NCBI GenBank assembly: GCA_030770425.1
Contig: JASJFT010000008.1
Coordinates: forward strand, 62,001-126,000
DNA length: 64,000 nucleotides
Source of the DNA: Darksidea phi
Lineage: Eukaryota; Ascomycota; Dothideomycetes; Pleosporales; Lentitheciaceae
Reading direction: 5' to 3'
The notes beneath the pieces are model-generated. The model was not told the DNA's origin. It saw only the letters and a list, made by a program, of their open reading frames with translations, and did not search any database. A program made the translations under genes and the position numbers. Positions 44,612 through 55,900 of the stretch are shown here, in pieces. Each line of letters starts with the position of its first letter. Position 1 is the stretch's first letter.

Positions 44612-47314
44612 ATGTCTTACAACATCCCTCTTGCCTCGCCGCGCGACTCAGAGCAGGAGCTCCGGAGGCGGATGCCACGACTACAAACGTCGTCCTCATT
44701 GGAGACCCGATCCTCTCTCGTCTCCCGTACCGAGCAGATGAAGTCCCCCGCCGTCGACACAGCATACACGGCTTCTTCGAACGAAAACGCCTTGACACCT
44801 CCGGCCTCTGCGACCTACCAGCGTTTCGTCCTGACCGACCATGTCGCCTTCCGATACCTGGAGGAAGACGCCTCTACGACTGTACTCGCTCGCCGCGAGA
44901 AGCTGGAGGGATATGAAATATACCTTGTCGAGCAATGGGCCTGCTCTCGGATACACCCGACGTTCATTATCACCACATATACTGGCGACCCGAAGGACAC
45001 AGTGTTGGCATTTGTGATCGGTGTGCCGAAAGACGAGTCGGCCTGGTCACCGAAGCTGAGGACCTACTTTAATGCATTGGACAAATATCACGCAAAAAGG
45101 AAAGAGACCAGCTTGGGGACGCTGATGATAACGAATTTAAACGGGTTCCCGTCATCGTTGACCCTCATTCCCGTACCAGAAGGCGATATGAAGAAACACC
45201 GAGAACTGTTCTGGGTGAATGAAAACCTAAAGAGACTAGGTTGTTCAGGCCGTCTGGGAATCAAACTAGCTCCGCCCAGCAGCGCAACACAGGCCAAATT
45301 CCACCAGCTATATCGGACGAGTGACAAGATCCCACTGAATAGTGCCGTCATCGAGCTCGTAAAGCTCTGTCAAGTCGCTTTGGTCATATTTGGCAAGCTG
45401 GAACCGGAGTATGCAGATGGCCTCCTCTGCGACGTTACTGAGATAGCCATCAACGACTGGTGGATCGAGTTTGGTGCCGAATATTACACGATTGAGCCTC
45501 ACGATGGAATTCTGGGTCCTACCACAGTCGCCGCACTGCTAGGCATGTTGATGGGCGCACGAAACAGATTGAATGCATACAATGCCCCGGTCTCTAAGGA
45601 TGTCTTCGATATCGAGAGCACCAGGCGGGCCATCTCCCATTTCCAGAAGACGCAACGAATGCAAAGGACTTGCCACCTAGACCGACAAACGTTGGAACGG
45701 CTACGGCGAGCGACTGCAAAGGCCGCAAACAAAGAAAGCTGGGCAGGGTCTCGTGCATTCAAAAGCACCATGGCTGAGCTAGGAGGCAAAGGTGGTGAAA
45801 TGATGATGGGTATGGTCGGCGCTGGCGAGAAGGCCGGTATCGCAGATATTGAGACGGTCGATATCGATCGCTTCGTTGAGCTCATCTCCGGAGAGCATGC
45901 GAAGTGGTTATGGTACGGGAAGCCCAGAAAGTCTAACACAGGCGACATGTTCAGCCGTCTACCGAGGGATGACCGGTCAAAGTCGCCAGACAAGCATCAA
46001 CCCACTCACATTGCCGATCTGATCAAGAGAGAATCCATGCACGACGGTCATGGCGTAACAACTCGTGACAGCCTTGATTCTGGAAAACGTCCCGATGCAA
46101 TCGGCACCGCAGACGCTTTCGATAAAGAAAAGGATCCCACTTCAAAACGTGCAGTCATTAAGAGAGCAACTGATAAAATAGAGTCTGGAAGTGGCTTCAA
46201 TCGCATCAAGGATGTTGTGGGTCGACGAAACAATCAGCCGAAGCCTTCTCGAGACGAGGCTCTTCGTAGTCCTCTGACACACGTAAGATCCGACATGTGC
46301 TCTCCAGGTGATCCTCATGCGCAAACTTCTTTATCAACGAAAACTTTGGATAGCCAAAAGCAAAGCCACGATCCCCAACACGATGCTTCCTCACAACAGC
46401 CCACCGCTATCGAATCCGAGCCTGCATTCACTAAAGTGTTGACAGAAACGCCTCGAGACTCGTCTAGCTCGCTTGCGGTTGAGAAGTTAGCACGACCACA
46501 GTTAGACGGACACACTAACTCGGTAGCTGCCACCAAGCCTCCGTATATAGACGAGTATGAGACAGATTACACCAAACCGTCAACCGTGGAAAACTCTATT
46601 GCAGGCTCCATGTACCGCGGCATAGACCCCCACAGTAAGCTCCCAGATGAGACTTGCCATATTCCACCTCTGCTCCGCCGCACCCAAAGTGTCGACCAAC
46701 TGGACCCCTACCATGAAAAGGCCCGCGACGACAACCGGTGGCCCCGTCACCTCTCCTTCAGCGTAGCAGAGGAAAGCGTCCTCCGCTGGCAACCTCTTGT
46801 CACAACAGTCCCCGAAGACACTGGCTCCACCTCCCTCTACGCCGCATTCACCTCCCACAACCTCATCTCGGAGGAAGCAAAACGCCTTCGACATAAACTG
46901 GCCCTCCTTTCCGCATTAGACGCTACACGGGTCGCATCCCGCCTCAGCACTATCGCCGACCTCGATGCCGCCGCCGACGCCGACACTAGCCAGCTAGATT
47001 CCCTCTACTACCCTGCGTTAGAATCATACCAGAGCCTTAGGGAGGACGCGCATGAGATTGTTAGTGGGAATAGAAGTGTTTTGCAAGAAGCGGTTGGGAA
47101 GTTGGGCGTGTTACGTGATCAGTTGGAGTATGAGATTGGCAGTCTGAGGTCTAAAGTTGATGATGTGGAGGATGGGGTTAGAGAGCTGGAGAGGCATGTC
47201 GAGAGTGTGGAAGCTCGAGTTGAGGGTTTGGAAGGGAAGTTGGGTGGGGTGAAGGAGGGGTGGGTTCATTGGGGCGTTAGAGTATTGACAGGCATTGGGA
47301 GACTGCCGGAGTGA
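44612..47314 (+). CDS. STB6/STB2-like protein (900 aa)
   Basis: Single long exon. The start at 44612 (MSYNIPLASPRDSEQELRRR) follows a CCACC context. Residues ~65-330 match the N-terminal domain of yeast Stb6/Stb2 (proteins found through Sin3 binding) in layout: YQRFVLTDHVAFRYLEEDAS, GYEIYLVEQWACSRIHPTFI, TYTGDP, and SLGTLMITNLNGFPSSLTLI. A helical block follows (DGILGPTTVAALLGMLMGAR, ISHFQKTQRMQRTCHLDRQT) reminiscent of a peptidoglycan-binding-like fold. Residues ~480-740 are disordered and charged. The C-terminus holds a coiled coil (EIGSLRSKVDDVEDGVRELE, RHVESVEARVEGLEGKL). Fungal members are poorly characterised; a role in transcriptional regulation is by family name only. It shares a promoter region with gid2. 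Confidence 0.82.
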   Translation: MSYNIPLASPRDSEQELRRRMPRLQTSSSLETRSSLVSRTEQMKSPAVDTAYTASSNENALTPPASATYQRFVLTDHVAFRYLEEDASTTVLARREKLEGYEIYLVEQWACSRIHPTFIITTYTGDPKDTVLAFVIGVPKDESAWSPKLRTYFNALDKYHAKRKETSLGTLMITNLNGFPSSLTLIPVPEGDMKKHRELFWVNENLKRLGCSGRLGIKLAPPSSATQAKFHQLYRTSDKIPLNSAVIELVKLCQVALVIFGKLEPEYADGLLCDVTEIAINDWWIEFGAEYYTIEPHDGILGPTTVAALLGMLMGARNRLNAYNAPVSKDVFDIESTRRAISHFQKTQRMQRTCHLDRQTLERLRRATAKAANKESWAGSRAFKSTMAELGGKGGEMMMGMVGAGEKAGIADIETVDIDRFVELISGEHAKWLWYGKPRKSNTGDMFSRLPRDDRSKSPDKHQPTHIADLIKRESMHDGHGVTTRDSLDSGKRPDAIGTADAFDKEKDPTSKRAVIKRATDKIESGSGFNRIKDVVGRRNNQPKPSRDEALRSPLTHVRSDMCSPGDPHAQTSLSTKTLDSQKQSHDPQHDASSQQPTAIESEPAFTKVLTETPRDSSSSLAVEKLARPQLDGHTNSVAATKPPYIDEYETDYTKPSTVENSIAGSMYRGIDPHSKLPDETCHIPPLLRRTQSVDQLDPYHEKARDDNRWPRHLSFSVAEESVLRWQPLVTTVPEDTGSTSLYAAFTSHNLISEEAKRLRHKLALLSALDATRVASRLSTIADLDAAADADTSQLDSLYYPALESYQSLREDAHEIVSGNRSVLQEAVGKLGVLRDQLEYEIGSLRSKVDDVEDGVRELERHVESVEARVEGLEGKLGGVKEGWVHWGVRVLTGIGRLPE

Positions 47315-47591
47315 GAAGTGACGTGGGTCTTTACAAGTAGCGTAGGATTGTTGTCTGGAGGTTCTGTCTCAGCATTTGAGCGGGCGTATGAGAAAGGTTC
47401 GGGTGTTTGTTCAAGAATATTGTACTGTAGAAAGATTCCCCCTTCGCGTCCTACCTTGGCGTAATACCATAAGACACCATTGCATTTCTCTTTCATCTTA
47501 CACCATGCGATCCCTAGATTGGATAATATCACAAACATTTAACACTTCTACATCCGATTCTATTCTCCTCTCACTCTCCTATCAGACTAAC

Positions 47592-48868
47592 CTAATCCAA
47601 GAACCACTTCGGAACCTCAGGCCCCCAAACCGCCAAACTCTCATCACCCGCCGCACCCCAACCCACCGGCGTATCTTCATTCACAAGATCGCCGTCAGCG
47701 TAATGCTCGACCATAAAACCCGAAGTATCCCACCAGTAGTCGAAGAGCTGAGAGCCCAGAATATGACGTCCGACGCCCCACACAAGGTTATACTTTTTCG
47801 AAAGGAGCCATTCGTGGCCGAGATTCTGCGAGTCGAAGTCGTGCACTTCGAAGCTGCAATGATGCACATGGCTCGTTGGATTCGTGCTCATGAAGAATGT
47901 ATGATGGTCCGTATAGTCTTGGCCAATATCTATATGCAGGAAGACGGCTACGTCTTTCCGTGTCCCGTCCTCGGCGTCGACGTAGAGAAAATCGCTGGGA
48001 GCGAAGTTGAAGTTGCGCGTGTAGAAGGCGAGTTGGGCGGAAAAGTCTTGTACGCAGAGGCCGTAGTGGCCCAGTTTGTGAACCGCTGCTGGGCCGGGCT
48101 TGAAGCGTTGGAATTTGGCTACGCGCGGTTTGGACACTTCGTAGTTTGTGGTGAGGATTTCGGGCATGGGACCGGAGGGTTTGGGCGTCTGCCCGTGCAG
48201 GAGGTTGATGGGGAAGGACTCTGGATCGGTCACTGTGACCATGTGGCCGCCGCCGGGGGCGTCGGTTAGTTCTTGTATGGGGCTTGCGCCGGGCAATTTT
48301 GCTGCTCTACGCACATGGTCAGTTCCTTTGCGACTCAAAAGCCCCGTGTGCGAGGTGAAGCGTACTTTTCCAGCTCAGCGTAGCTCTCGACTTCGAACGT
48401 CCCGCCCAAAAACTTCTTCGGGCCTTGCTGAGCATAGTATACATATTGATCGCTTCCATAGCCGCTGAACCATCTCTTCCCTTCTGCCTTTTGAGCTACA
48501 CTCATTCCAAAGTCGCGCAGGAAAGTTGTGATCTCAGCAAGATCCGGGTGCTGGTACCGCATATGCGCAATTCTTGTAATCTTGACTTGCGCATCGCGAT
48601 CAATACCCTGCTCTTTCTGCCATTCGAGCAGTGTTTTGCGCGTTGGTGGGATGGCGTCTTCTTGTGGCAGCGAGGTGCCGCGGGCGGGCGAGATTTCGCG
48701 GCTTGGGTTCTACAGGACGGATGTCACAAAAAGTCGGACCAAAGATAGAGAGGCGAATTGGTGAGAACATGGAGGTTTGGGCGGAAGTGGAGCATCTTTG
48801 ATGGGAGCATGTGGGGTTGCACAACGTACTTTGGGTGTAATCTTTTCTTGGAGGTCATCGAATGTCAT
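47592..48868 (-). CDS. vicinal-oxygen-chelate (extradiol dioxygenase-like) protein
   Basis: Exons 48868-48830, 48709-48366 and 48306-47592 (introns 120, 59 bp) give 365 aa. Two VOC modules are seen; the C-terminal one supplies a metal triad: His in HKLGHYGLCVQD, His in TSHVHHCSFEVHDFD and Glu in SGFMVEHYADGD, as in catechol 2,3-dioxygenases. The N-terminal module (TRIAHMRYQHPDLAEITTFL ... FLGGTFEVESYAELEK) lost its metal site, as is normal. The short first exon (MTFDDLQEKITPK) joins in frame to NPSREISPARG. The likely activity is ring cleavage of a catechol-type compound; such fungal proteins also occur in secondary-metabolite clusters, but no cluster partners are seen here. No signal peptide, so presumably cytosolic. 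Confidence 0.88.
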
Positions 48869-49853
48869 GGCGGGCGATTACGTGTAGAATCAAAATCGGA
48901 GGATATGGGATACAGTGCACGGCTAGAGACATGGTCGGCTTATCTGTTAGCAGCCTCTCTTTAGTTGTTGGTGTGGGGTTGCGGGGGTAAATAATGTCAC
49001 ATCGCCACCCTGACCAGCTGCCCCACAAAGTTGAAAGGGCCAATTATATCAGGTGCATCTCTTACAAAAGTAACTCTCTGTCCAGTCAGTCATATATTAA
49101 ACCTAGGTAGACCCATGTGAACTGCTCCGTGTGGTAATTGGCATTGTTTCCTCCTGCAACCACAGTATATAGCTGCGCTGTATTCCTAATTGTTCGTTAG
49201 CTATTTTTGTCTTCAATATTCTCGCAATCGCCGTAGCTACGGTCCAGTCCGCCTTATAGGGCACTCTCGGCGCCCATTCTATCAGCGGCGTGTATAACTC
49301 AACTCGTCATTACCCTCGCTGTCCTTACCGTCGTTATCGTTAGGCATACCTGCTGGTCACCATAGCAGTAGGCGCGGTATAATTTCAGTCGGACTTCGTA
49401 ATATCCCAGATAGCCCGAGCGAAATTATAAGGAGGAAAGTCGACCTGTTAAGGCCCGGCTTTATACGCAATCAGATACTTGAGCAATTTTAAGCATCTGG
49501 TTAGGATACGTGGTTCCTGTCTTATCCTCCCCGCCACGGATATCAGAGAGGTCGTCCGGGCCTCGGCCGAGGTCCAGTCCCGTAGAGGCGGCATCAGGTT
49601 CGAGGTTGTCGCCGCCCGCAATTATTCAATTCGTATCCTCGCCGTATAATATCATACTACTATGGTCCTCTTTAGTACACTTAGCGGTTAACCCGCGTAC
49701 TATTCGGTATCGAGAAAGTACTCTTAATTTCGGCCGTCTGGGATGAACGAAGGCTGCGTTGGCCTTCATGGGGACGGGGCACCTAGGTGACTTTGATATT
49801 ACTGCACCAATAGATGCGGAAAAGTGCTGAAGACATTTGTGTTCGCTTTAGGT
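48869..49853. other. intergenic with degenerate, TA-rich segment
   Basis: About 49080-49740 is rich in TpA and CpG-containing short words, with stops in all frames. It may be an old mutated repeat, but no terminal repeats or protein match could be recognised. Confidence 0.4.
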
Positions 49854-50883
49854 TCACTCTAAAACTACCTGCTGGCCTGCACTAAAGCTGCTCCCTTTTA
49901 CTCTTTCAACACCCTCGACAAGCTTGTTGAGCCATGTCGCAAGCCGCAAAGCAGCTTTGCTAATCTGTAGTTCGACAATTGGAACACCTCCAACGGCGTA
50001 CCCATCTTTCGCCAGATCTGTGGTATTGTTGACACGGCTATAGACGTAGTCACACGTCCATTTGTTGCTTTCACGGGCCCATCTCGTGGCACACTCCACC
50101 GGTGTTGATGGGTCGCTGCACGCTAGCCACATATACGGCGCACTGTAGAATTCGTCTCTTCGGATCCGGGACACGAGCTCTTCGAAGAAGGGCGCGATGG
50201 TCTGGTTCGAAAAGGGCTCAGAGACGTTAGCTGCAGTGTAGGGTATGTAGCCATCCCATACCTGCTCAGATCAGTATACTGATTGGTACAGGGAGAGTAG
50301 TACTCACAGCATGCAGCTCCGTTGACACGTTCCCAAACTTCACTCTGTAGAAATTCCCGCCCGCAGCCCGCCCCGACGCATGCAGCGGCTGCGCGATATC
50401 ACCGAGAAAATGCGACACCCATTTTAGCGCATATGAACAGCTCAAATTTGTTCCTTCACTTAGGGAAGTACTCATGACGTCCTCAACACACCCCCTTAGT
50501 ATTCCCGTTTGATTTGCAATAGCTGAAACTACACAACCTCCCTCCGCACAATCTCTTGTATAGTTGAGGTCGCAATGATAGGGCGGATAGTCATGAGAGT
50601 CTATCCAGTGCCATTGGTAGCTGAAGCCTCCTTCATCGGTGTGCGCGTAGCCGTCAGCCCACGCAGCGGCTCGGCCGATGGAGCCATTGTACTGGGGTTC
50701 GAGGATCTTTTGGAGAATATTTGTCGTGAAGGGGGTGAGGAAGTGTTCCGCCATGAAACCAATTTGATTATGTACTGTGCATATTAGTGAACGAATCCTA
50801 ACGTTGTGTCGATCAAACTCACCGTCAGTGTTCCATGCTGCTGCAGAAGCTAGCAGCAAGCTTCCAGAAAGTAGATACCTCAT
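49854..50883 (-). CDS. secreted S1/P1 nuclease
   Basis: Zinc-dependent single-strand nuclease releasing 5'-nucleotides from RNA and ssDNA outside the cell. Exons 50883-50823, 50774-50308 and 50261-49854 (introns 48 and 46 bp) give 311 aa. A signal peptide (MRYLLSGSLLLASAAA) is cleaved before Trp of WNTDVHNQIGFMAEHFL; this N-terminal Trp is a zinc ligand in the family and the His that follows is kept. Further ligands sit in WADGYAHTD, WHWIDSHDY, WVSHFLGDIAQPLHASG and, across the second intron, TELHAVWDGYIP. Four N-glycosylation sites and paired Cys fit a secreted enzyme. It could supply nucleosides to the CNT transporter after dephosphorylation, although the genes are 10 kb apart. Confidence 0.93.
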
Positions 50884-51739
50884 TATGGCCAGCTAAAGCG
50901 ACAGTAACAAACAAAACAGGAGGACTGTGGATGCAAATGGTACACCGGGCATCGAATGTGTGTGCAAAGAGTGTGAACGCGCGAACGAGACTATTTCCAG
51001 AACATCATAAATTCAGTAGAATGAAAGCAGCACAGGACAGATTGCGCAGACGAGTGTGAGTGTAGGAGTGAGCGAGCTCCTGCGGCTAGTGACGATGGCT
51101 GGAAGCGCCCGCTTTGGATCGCCACAGGGATTAGTGCGCTAGCCATTTCGAGGAAGGTACAGAGCCTCAAAACGTGCCTTCCCTAGCGGACACCGATGAT
51201 AACCATCGCTTCCTGATTGGCTATCATGCTCAGATAACCGGCGTTGAATGTGAAGACATCTAGTGGCAGTGCTGGATCAAATTTATAGGACGTTCAATTC
51301 TTTGGCGTTCGGTATTGAACGACCGGGGATGGGCTTGTTTGGGCAGGATGCTGCTCTGAAGCATCGACGATATATCCAGGAAGTAGATAACATAGTGTAG
51401 AGGCATGGAAGCTTTAGCAAACCAACCATTGCACCTGACGGTTCCAACGATGTGGTAAATTGGATAGCCCGATAACGGCCGGTACCTGCCAGCACGGAGC
51501 ATTGTCAGGACTTCATTAACGCCTGCCACCCCAGTGAGCTTCTCCATACACACCTACCTACCACTTGATCTCCTTCACCGCTTATTTCCCCTAAACTGTT
51601 TCGATCTGCTCTTCTCCTCACGACTGTCAAAGCACTCACCAGTCAACCCGCAGCACCGTCGACGTTGACAACCCCACTCCCTCGACGACAAAAGCACTCA
51701 CCTTCCAAAACGTTTCAACTAGCACTCAGGATCACCAGC
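50884..51739. other. intergenic, 0.85 kb
   Basis: Holds the nuclease promoter. Pyrimidine-rich leader sequence around 51560-51660 may belong to the next gene. Nothing else recognised. Confidence 0.5.
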
Positions 51740-52183
51740 ATGGGCGTCAAGCCTCTCTCTGCGCCTCTCCACCGGGCATTCACTCCTTGGTCACCACTCA
51801 ACTGCAAAGCGCGCATCGGCCAAATCCTCGAGCAAGCGCAATCAGTACTTCCGAAGACTTACAAGGCCGTGAAGACCACCTCACAGTCCGGTGATGAAGC
51901 TCTCCGCCGCAATCAGCTAATCTGGCTCGCCAAGAACTCTCTTGGAAAGGATGTCGCTGTCGCGAAGAAGTCGTCACCCCATGAACGGCTGTGGGATGCG
52001 AGCCGACCCCGGGCTGGTAGCGCGAAGGGTCATGCATCTTGGGAGGGGCCGACGGTTTGGCCGCATCTGTGGCGAGTGGTTGCTGGTCAGCGTTGTAGGC
52101 GAATCGCTAACGTGGGAGCAGGTGAAGACCTGCTCAACCCATCAAGTCGACCTAAGGAATACCTCATCTGTAAAGTTGATTGA
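51740..52183 (+). CDS. small hypothetical protein (147 aa), doubtful
   Basis: Begins MGVKPLSAPLHRAFTPWSPL and continues with a moderately helical, basic stretch (GQILEQAQSVLPKTYKAVKT, ALRRNQLIWLAKNSLGKDVA). The second half (from SSPHERLWDASRP) is richer in Arg/Trp and less protein-like; a GT-AG intron there might give a different end. The pyrimidine-rich leader upstream is typical of fungal promoters. No family, signal peptide or motif is recognised. Confidence 0.4.
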   Translation: MGVKPLSAPLHRAFTPWSPLNCKARIGQILEQAQSVLPKTYKAVKTTSQSGDEALRRNQLIWLAKNSLGKDVAVAKKSSPHERLWDASRPRAGSAKGHASWEGPTVWPHLWRVVAGQRCRRIANVGAGEDLLNPSSRPKEYLICKVD

Positions 52184-52929
52184 TAGGTTTGCCCGCAGGT
52201 CTATACTTCGTAAAGTTCCACGGGGAATAGGACAATATGAATGACGCGGAAGGGGCGTCTTCAGCTGTAACCTAACGACCGTATGCGGGATAGCTTGCGA
52301 AGGACTGGGGAGTGCTCTCAGGCAGACTTTCTCCAACCATACAGCGATTGTTCAAAACTCCTCAACCCCATGCTCTTACGTGTTGATCGTCTGCACCATC
52401 ATGGTTCCTATGTGTGTTCATCGGAGTCTTGGATCAGCTAACGAATGCGCCCGCTTGCGTATTGGAGAGGAGGTTCAAGGCATAAAATTAGATACCCCAT
52501 TCTGGGGCGCTTCTATATGTAAGCTAATTACTAAAGGTCGGCCGACGGGGCGAGGGTCGCCTCGAGTGGGTCCTGAACGAGGTGATGCGAGGCGCATCTG
52601 CATTCTCAGACGCTCCGCATGGAGAGGCAGGGTTAGGAAACATGAGTAGGCTGATGACGCAGTCTACTTGGTTATCCAGCCAAGTCATTGACCGAGCAGG
52701 CCAATCGCGTTGCAGAGGCGCCGCAATACGAATACACTAGGCCCTCGCTGCATCACGACGCTACACAACGTCGGTGCGCCAACTGTGCCGCCCGCAGGAT
52801 TCAATACGGAGCTCCAAAGCCTCACCGAACTTTTCGCCCTTAATCCTCTCTTCTTTTACTTGGAAGACTCAGAGTTTCTTCCTTCTGCCTTTTTCTCCAT
52901 GATACCTCCCATACTGGTCTTGCAACATT
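52184..52929. other. intergenic, 0.75 kb
   Basis: Promoter side of the glucosyltransferase gene, with a pyrimidine-rich leader near 52840-52920. No gene seen. Confidence 0.6.
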
Positions 52930-55900
52930 ATGACGAGCGCTAACGACCCAGCCGATCCGAATGCGCTTCGCGATGACGCCCCGCCCCCACAACAACCTCC
53001 ACCGTACTCTGGCGAAGCAGTAGCAGAGCTGCCTGGAGATGCGCCAGAATCCTCGGCACAGCAGAGCGAGACTCGGGAGAGCAATGAAGCATCGGAAAGG
53101 CTGCGGATTGACAAGCCAGAGGGCTCAGGCTACGCGAGTTCCTACCGTCCCTCGGATGCCCAGAACGACCCGCCGCCAGTGTGCGTATATGCATCGTGAG
53201 CACGTATGGCATGCTAACAAACTACGAGAACATTGGTGCCCGAACACTATGGCTTCAACACAGGCCAGATTGACGATTCTGCTGCCGCCCATCCAGACGA
53301 GCCACTGCCGGCCTACTCTGAGATCCCGGGCACCATTTCCGACGACAGCAACCACATGGGCGCGAATGCGACTGTCGGCGCTGATGGTCGTGTCAACATT
53401 CACATCAGCCAAAAGAGTCGCGCTCTCTCACAACTCATCGCTCCGCAGCTTCAACGGCAGCTCACCCAGATCCGCGACGAACCCGCCCCCCCGCCGCCCT
53501 ATGTTCCCGAGTTCCTTGGTGGTGCACCGGGACAACAACCGCCGCCCGCGCTCAATGTCGTCATACAAGTGGTTGGGTCGAGAGGTGATGTCCAGCCATT
53601 CGTGGCGCTAGGCAAGGTGTTGAAGGAGACATATGGCCATCGCGTACGACTGGCGACACACCCGACCTTCAAGGACTTTGTTACGGAAAATGGGCTGGAG
53701 TTCTTTAGCATCGGCGGCGATCCAGCCGAGCTAATGGCATACATGGTCAAGAACCCCGGCTTGATGCCTGGCTTCGATACGCTGCGTAGCGGCGACGTGG
53801 GCAAGCGGAGGAAGGGCATAGCCGAGATCATGCGCGGGACATGGCGATCTTGCATCGAAACAGGAGATGGCCTCGGCGTGGATCCATTGAAGCAGACGGT
53901 AGAAGAGTGGATGGGTGTAGAAGACCAGCTGCCGGAAGCGCTGAAGAAACCTTTCATTGCCGATTGCATTATTGCGAACCCGCCAAGTTTCGGTCATCTG
54001 CACATTGCCGAGAAGCTCGGAATTCCTCTTCATATGATGTTCACGTAAGTCTACACTCTTAGTGGGCAATCCAGAACTGACCCTATCAGCATGCCATGGT
54101 CTCCCACGCAACAGTTTCCCCATCCACTAGCCAACGTGCAGTCCTCAAATACAGATCCGACTATAACGAACTTCATGTCATACATTCTCGTAGACATGTT
54201 GACATGGCAGGGATTAGGCGATTTGACCAACAAGTTCCGCAAAGACGTTCTTAGTTTGGACCCGATCAGTATGATCTGGGCTCCTGCTATGCTAGCGAGA
54301 TTGAGGATCCCATGGACATACTGCTGGTAAGTCGACCGCTGATTATCTTAAACATATCTAATGCTCTGGCCAGGTCCCCTGCACTGATTCCCAAGCCCAA
54401 AGATTGGGGTAATCACATTCAGATTGCCGGATTCTATTTTCTTGACCTGGCACAAAACTACACACCTGCTCCAGATCTCGCCGAATTTCTAGCAGCTGGA
54501 GAACCACCTGTGTACATTGGATTCGGCTCCATCGTCGTCGATGATCCCAATGCCATGACGAAATTGATCTTTGAGGCTGTCCAGCTGACTGGCCGGCGCG
54601 CTCTCGTTTCAAAGGGATGGGGCGGCCTCGGAGGGGACGAGCTTGGCGTTCCTGAAGGTGTATTCATGCTTGGCAATTGCCCTCATGACTGGTTGTTCAA
54701 GCAGGTTTCCGCCGTTGTTCACCACGGCGGTGCTGGTACAACTGCTGCTGGTATCGCTGCCGGCAGACCTACAGTTGTCGTGCCATTCTTTGGAGATCAG
54801 CCATTTTGGGGTCAAATGACTGCAAGAGCCGGAGCTGGTCCCGAACCAATCCCGTATCGCGAACTAACTGCGGAGAAGTTGGCCAATGCGATTCAAGAAG
54901 CCCTCAAACCTGAATCGCTGGAGAAGGCTAAAGTACTTGCTGCTAAGATTAGTCAAGAGCAGGGCAGCCAAAATGGCGCCCAATCTTTCCATCAGATGCT
55001 CAAGGTCGATGAGCTTAGATGCGCCGTTGCCCCAAAGCACTCAGCGGTATGGCGAGTGAAGCGCACGCAGGTTGTGCTCAGTGCCAAAGCCGCAACGGTT
55101 CTTGCTCAGGAGGGTGAACTCAACTTTTCGGAGCTCAAACTGTATGTCCTACTTTTCTCACTGATGGTGGTCTGCTAACTAGGCAGATTTCGCCCACGAA
55201 ACTATGTACCGGATGATGGACCCACTGACCCCTTCTCTGGGGCTGCATCTGCCCTTTTGGGCACAGCAACGCAGATGATGATGGGAGTTGCCGACTTTCC
55301 TATCGAGACCTTGAGGCTGCTCAACATTCATCCCGACTCCAAGAAGGGAAAAGAAAAGGCTAAACAGCCAGAGGGCGAATCGGCATCAGAGTCGGCTCGA
55401 ACAGGTTCCATCGCAGAACCACATGGGACGCACGACCTTCAAGCATCGGCTGCTAGTAGCGCTACTACGCTCCCCGGTATCAATACTCCAGCTAGTATCG
55501 ATACCCGTAACAGGAGTTCGACTGATCTCTCTGGACCACCGAGACCTACAACCCCTAGTACCCCTACGCATAGGTCAACTTTCATGGCGCAGGCAATGGC
55601 ACAGTCCGGTTCACGGTCACCCTCTCGAGATCGCCGCAATCGCCTCTGCGGCCCCCATGGACGGCCCGGGCATGATCGTGCGCGATCCATATCGGCTGCT
55701 GAGCTACATTCTAACGCAGGCATGACTACCTCAAGCAAAACCTTCTCCGAAAAGTTCAGTGACATGAACCAAGACTCCATGATTGGCACTGGGAAAGGTA
55801 TTGGCCGGATCGTCGGTGCAGGATTCAAATCACCCATGGACTTCTCGTTGAACGTTGCTAAAGGCTTCCACAATGTACCCAAGTTACTTGGTTCCGATGT

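Noticed and set aside
52380..52649. Short open frame upstream of the glucosyltransferase gene
   Set aside because: Basic, low-information product with no conserved features; probably leader or intergenic sequence.
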